Shown here: piece by piece, positions 60,201 to 64,000 of the stretch | Layout of the letters: every line of letters starts with the position of its first letter | How positions within the stretch are numbered: position 1 is the first letter of the stretch | DNA from: Toxoplasma gondii ME49 | Lineage: Eukaryota > Apicomplexa > Conoidasida > Eucoccidiorida > Sarcocystidae | Length of the DNA stretch: 64,000 nucleotides | Reading direction: 5' to 3' | Assembly (NCBI RefSeq): GCF_000006565.2 | Contig: NC_031477.1 | Span: forward strand, 5,294,183-5,358,182 | The notes under the pieces: generated by a model | What the model was told of the DNA's origin: nothing | Seen by the model: the letters and a program-made list of their open reading frames with translations, nothing else | Databases searched by the model: none | Made by a program: the position numbers and the translations under genes

Positions 60201-62495
60201 ATATGTATTCTCGTCCCGTTGGAATTCGATGGTGCCTGCGTAGAGAGATGTGTTTGGGCGTCTCTGTTTTTTATTGTTTTTCTGCAGAATTATTTCGCAA
60301 TCCGTATGTCGCTTGCGAGAAGACAGATGGCATTCGTTTCCTTCTGCTTGCTGCCTCGGGATGCATTTTCCTCATCGGCAGAAAAGAAGAGGTCGGTCGT
60401 TCACTGTGCGCAACGAAGTCAGCCAAAAGGCACTACGCCGAGCGTTTTGGAGAACGAACGCATGGCAAAAGACCGCTCAGATGTGCGACAAGTGACTTCA
60501 CTGTTTCCAGCGTTAATTGATATCATACCAGCTATGTGTAAATGTGTAACAGAGAGAGAACATGCCGCTTCCGCTATCAATGAGATGTTCTCCTTTTCGG
60601 AACTAGAGGCGGTCGCTCATGAGAGGGAAGCAAGCATTGGGAGACGAAGGGTCCTCAGAAGTCGAGCGTTTCTTTCTCCCTCTTCTAACAGCTTTTGCTT
60701 CGCACCTGTTCCGGCTCTATCTCACCTTTTTCTCTCCTGCTTTCACCTTGCGTCTCTCCTTTATGCTCTCTTCTGCCTCATACTTCTTTCCTGCTTGCGC
60801 CGGAGTTGCGCGAGTGTACGTCCTTCTGTTTTCTTCCGCTTTCTCGTCCTCTTCGTCTCTCTCCTTCCCTCCACTTTTTTCCTCTCCTTGTCCACCTCGT
60901 TCTGGGTGTCTCTGTCTCTAGCTCTGTCTCTAGCTCTGTCTCTGTCTCTGTCTTTCTCGCTTCCTCGCTTTCGGTCTGTCTGCGGATCGCTGTCCTCGTT
61001 TGTCTGTCGTGTCGTCTGTGCACCCCGACGGATTCCTTTTTCGAGATTTTTCTGGATGGCTGCATGCACCGCGTTTCTGCGCCACAGGTGCGGATGATTC
61101 CCGACAAATTTCTTCCGCGAAAAGGCCGCCTCCACGAGCCTCAGCAGTTGACGCTTTTGGACGGCGAGCTCGTCATGGTGGGCAAAATAAAAGTAAAATA
61201 AAGAAAACTGAGGAAGAGCGAGGAGATCCGGAAGAAAACAAGCAGAAAGGATCAGAAAAGAAGATCTCACGGAAGAAGTGAGGATGCATAGGGCAAACGG
61301 CGGAAAGATGAGAACAAGAACAGGAAAATGAAACGAGAAAGGGATGAAGAAGGGTGGAGAATAAGGCAAGAGAAGAAGAGAGGACGAGAGAGAACAGGGA
61401 GACGAAGAAGAGGTAAGAAGAATAAGGGAGGAGACGAAGAGAAGATGTAAATTAGGAGAAGAACAGGAAGAGAAGAAGCGAAGAGGAGACCAAAAGAAGA
61501 CAAGCCGAAGAAGAGAGGACGCGAAGAATACAAGAAACCGGAGATTCACAAGTGTAGGAGACTAGAGGAGAAGGACAACATCAGCCTATAGAGTCCAATC
61601 AGCTCGCTTCCCCGAGAGGGACATCTCGGCTGCTTCTCAAGGAAGAACACTGTAGAGATGCATGCTTGTCCTTGTGTCGTCCATCTCGTTTTTTCATATC
61701 TCTGTGGCCTGCAAAACATTTCCTCGGTAGCCTGATGCTGTGGACTCTTCCGTTCGTTTTCTCGCGTTTCTGTTCGCTCTCCGTTTCCTCCCCCTCCCCT
61801 CCGCCCCCGTTCTTCGCTTGCCTCGCATGCCTTTTGCGTTTTAACTCTAAATAAGCGTCTCTCTCGGTCGCTGCACCCGTCAAAATGTGCGATTTTCTCG
61901 GAACGTAACTGCCTTTTGTTAACGTGAAGACGCTCGAGTTGCCGGACCCCCGTCTGTTGCTCATGTGACTGCATGCAGGACCGTCTGCCGAACGGAGAGA
62001 GCGTCGCGCGTTACTTGATTTACGACGCGATTTGCATTGAACGAGATGAATCAATAAAAGAATTAAATCTCATGGGGCGTCTGGCAGCAGTAGCAGAGCG
62101 CGTGGTGGCACCACTGAGAGAACTCGAGGAGGAAGAGCGCATGCAGAGCGAAAGAAATGAGGCGGCGAGAGAGTCGCATGCGAACGACGGAACCGGCGAG
62201 GCGCAGCTGGCGAAGACAGGACGCACAAAAGGAAAAAACTCTCTGGAAATCTATCTCAAGGTAAGACGAAGGAACGGAGTGCGTCTTTTCTCGTCGCAAG
62301 TGAAACGCCGTCTGACAACTCTCTCTTCGCTGATTTTGTCTTTCTCTCCCGCTGAAGAATCAAAGCGTCCTTGCCTGTATTTTTGAGATACAGTTAGATG
62401 TATACATGCATTCGCATCTGGATAGTGAGTTACACATGTACATACATGTAATTATATGTACATAAAACCACCCTTGTATCTTTATGTATAACTGC

Positions 62496-62526
<31 letters not shown>

Positions 62527-63089
62527 AATTGTATATATATATATATGTATGTATGTATATGTAAGCACACGTACATAAGCACACGTATATCGTGTATATA
62601 GAAGTTCGTGAGTATGTCTGTGTATGAATGTGAGTGGACGCAGGCGATGCTCATAAATGTGTGTATATTTGCAGCTGTCTGGATGCGTTGCGTTCGTCGT
62701 TTTTCTTTTTCAGGATTTTTTCGAGATCTTCGACTTGCTGCACATTCAGCGCATGGCGTTGCGTCTGCCTCACGAGTCCGACGGAATTATTTTCACTCCT
62801 GTCAACCTGCCCTACGCGACAGGCACATGCAGGCAATTGCTCAAGTGGAAGCCGCCGCACCTAAACACTGTGAGCCTCGAAGGAAACGCATGCAGCCGTC
62901 GTGACGCATGCAACTGCAACGCGAAACAGTGTAAACTCAACTGTGTCGCGACGCCCTTTTTGTCTACATTTACACACCGAAGGACGGCTGGAATTATCTT
63001 TTTATACTCGATGCCTACATACATACATATACATCCATGCATACATACATTATTTACATACAAATACACACATATGCATACACATGCAC

Positions 63090-63125
<36 letters not shown>

Positions 63126-63964
63126 TGTGTATGCAAAACGTAGATGCATGCGTATGACGTCCACTCAATTTGGATGTACAGGATGCTTGTATACTCGATG
63201 TACATATAGATGCATATATATATATATATATATTATATTATGTATATGGATCATAGATGTCTGTATGTATGATGTATTCATAATATATGCATATATTTAT
63301 ATACAAATATTTATGTAGTCTGTGAATAAACTTGTATGTTACGTCTCCGTCTTCGTGTGTTCTGGCCTCTCGCCTGTCCGCGCTCCTTAGGATCACTTGT
63401 GGCGTTTCTCATGCTTGCATGCAGTTTTCCTTTTCTTCTCCTTGACAGGTCGATTTTAGCGCCGACGCACTTTACGACGAACAAGGAGTTCCCCGCCTCT
63501 TTCAGCTCTACATCGCCGACCATGTGAGTCTCGTTTTTTCCACGTTTCCTGTCTCTGTTTTTCCTTTTCATTTTTTCTTCAAACAGACTTCAGCTGAATC
63601 TGTAGTAACACGGGCATGGCCCTCAATCGACCTGTCTCTCTGTCTCCTTACGCATGCATCTTTTTTCCTTTCTCTCCCTCCGGTTCTGTGTCTGCTTGTC
63701 CCTGTATCTCGCCTTTCCCCTCTTTTTATACTTCTGTGCCTCCTCATCTCTGTCCAAAGATATGCCTGCATTTGCAGTTCTTCACACTGCTAGCGCGCGG
63801 ATGTCGCGACAGCAACAGTGAGGACAGAGGGAAGAATGTTCAATGCAGAAGTTTCGTTCTAAATCGTTTCTTTTTCTCTCAATCTTTTAGGGTGTTCGTG
63901 TGTTCAAGGGCGAGTTCCTCGCCCCCTACGGGAAACTCTACAAGGAACTTCTTCAGATGGCCAG
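59166..63964 (+). CDS. CEG1: mRNA capping enzyme, guanylyltransferase (partial, runs off right edge)
   Basis: Exons: 59166-59529, 60288-60391, 61088-61177, 61979-62260, 62714-62869, 63449-63523 and 63891-63964, all in frame; the last donor (CCAG/GTAACA) points beyond the window. Nucleotidyltransferase motifs appear in order: motif I EKTDGIR with Lys133 as the GMP-accepting lysine, motif III LLDGELVM (181-183 DGE), motif IIIa YLIYDAICI, motif IV ESDGIIFTP and motif V LLKWKPP. The enzyme moves GMP from GTP to the 5'-diphosphate end of nuclear transcripts. The N-terminus (1-120) is a Ser-rich tail (polyserine at about 24-60) and no phosphatase domain precedes motif I. It is therefore the separate-subunit type known from fungi and other protists, with the triphosphatase encoded elsewhere. 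The region after 357 begins the OB fold, which is cut off. The exon 2 donor (GTCGGT) is the weakest junction. Confidence 0.93.
59235..59347 (+). repeat. Coding polyserine tract in the capping enzyme
   Basis: TCT/TCC/TCG-rich sequence with a 12-15-bp irregular period encodes about 35 Ser residues broken by Pro. Confidence 0.9.
59635..59765. repeat. TA and CT microsatellites in capping-enzyme intron 1
   Basis: Two TA blocks flank a pure (CT)n run at about 59703-59727 inside the intron 59530-60287. Confidence 0.9.
60118..60210. repeat. Duplicated TA/CATGTATG block, capping-enzyme intron 1
   Basis: A block of TATATATACATGTATGTATA type occurs twice in tandem with a period of about 36 bp, in the same intron as the preceding microsatellites. 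Confidence 0.8.
62494..62550. repeat. (TA)n microsatellite in capping-enzyme intron 4
   Basis: TA alternation with a TTTATAAATTG break between exons 61979-62260 and 62714-62869. Confidence 0.9.
63089..63240. repeat. TA/TG microsatellites in capping-enzyme intron 5
   Basis: (TA)n followed by (TG)n at about 63090-63125 and a second TA run at about 63210-63235, inside the intron 62870-63448. Confidence 0.9.
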
Positions 63965-64000
63965 GTAACACAAACGCTTCTCGCTCATCGATATGCCCTT

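Noticed and set aside
60118..60210. TA-rich duplicated block as a replication origin or centromere piece
   Set aside because: Ordinary intronic microsatellite of a kind repeated many times in this window; nothing indicates origin function.
1..64000. CRISPR arrays, insertion sequences, retroelements, viral genes
   Set aside because: No spaced palindromic repeats, transposase, reverse-transcriptase or capsid motifs were seen on either strand.

Overview
The window reads as a nuclear chromosome segment of a tissue-cyst coccidian (Apicomplexa), most likely of the Toxoplasma/Neospora/Hammondia group. The signs are intron-rich genes with GT-AG junctions, start contexts such as CAAAATGG, conserved eukaryotic proteins inflated by Ser-, Glu- and Lys-rich low-complexity inserts, dense (TA)n microsatellites in introns, and TGCATGC motifs. 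Genus and species are inference. I found no bacterial, viral, transposon or CRISPR signature.

Layout. A small MYCBP/AMY-1 homologue (+, 1650-3022, 2 exons) converges on a 5.2-kb intronless P-loop protein gene (-, 4843-10089). That gene shares a 1.5-kb divergent spacer with the splicing factor SYF1/XAB2 (+, 11588-18992, 11 exons). The middle of the window holds lineage-type genes in long spacers of unique sequence: a six-pass membrane protein (+, 21235-23909, 7 exons), an alpha/beta hydrolase (+, 26612-29512, 4 exons), a proline-rich secreted protein (+, 32039-36534, 7 exons) and a cysteine-rich secreted protein (+, 38075-40139, 2 or more exons). V-ATPase subunit E follows (-, 41336-43260, 5 exons). 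Then comes a very large XPF/ERCC4 structure-specific nuclease gene (-, 46382-57763, 12 exons). Across a 1.4-kb divergent spacer lies the mRNA guanylyltransferase (capping enzyme) gene (+, 59166 to beyond the right edge).

How they fit together. Three genes serve nucleic-acid metabolism: SYF1 in the NineTeen/Prp19-associated spliceosome complex (its animal orthologue XAB2 is also linked to transcription-coupled repair), XPF in nucleotide excision repair and recombination, and the guanylyltransferase in cap synthesis. V-ATPase E belongs to the proton pump. The four central + strand genes are probably parasite membrane, lipid or secretory functions; three of them have no function I can recognise. 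No operons are expected; neighbours are independent units.

The exon models were built by hand from splice consensus, reading-frame continuity and similarity to known families. Every listed junction keeps frame, but a few are flagged as ambiguous: the XPF exon 7/8 join, two exons of the proline-rich secreted gene, the 39-nt exon of the membrane protein, and the start and second exon of the cysteine-rich gene. UTR limits cannot be seen.
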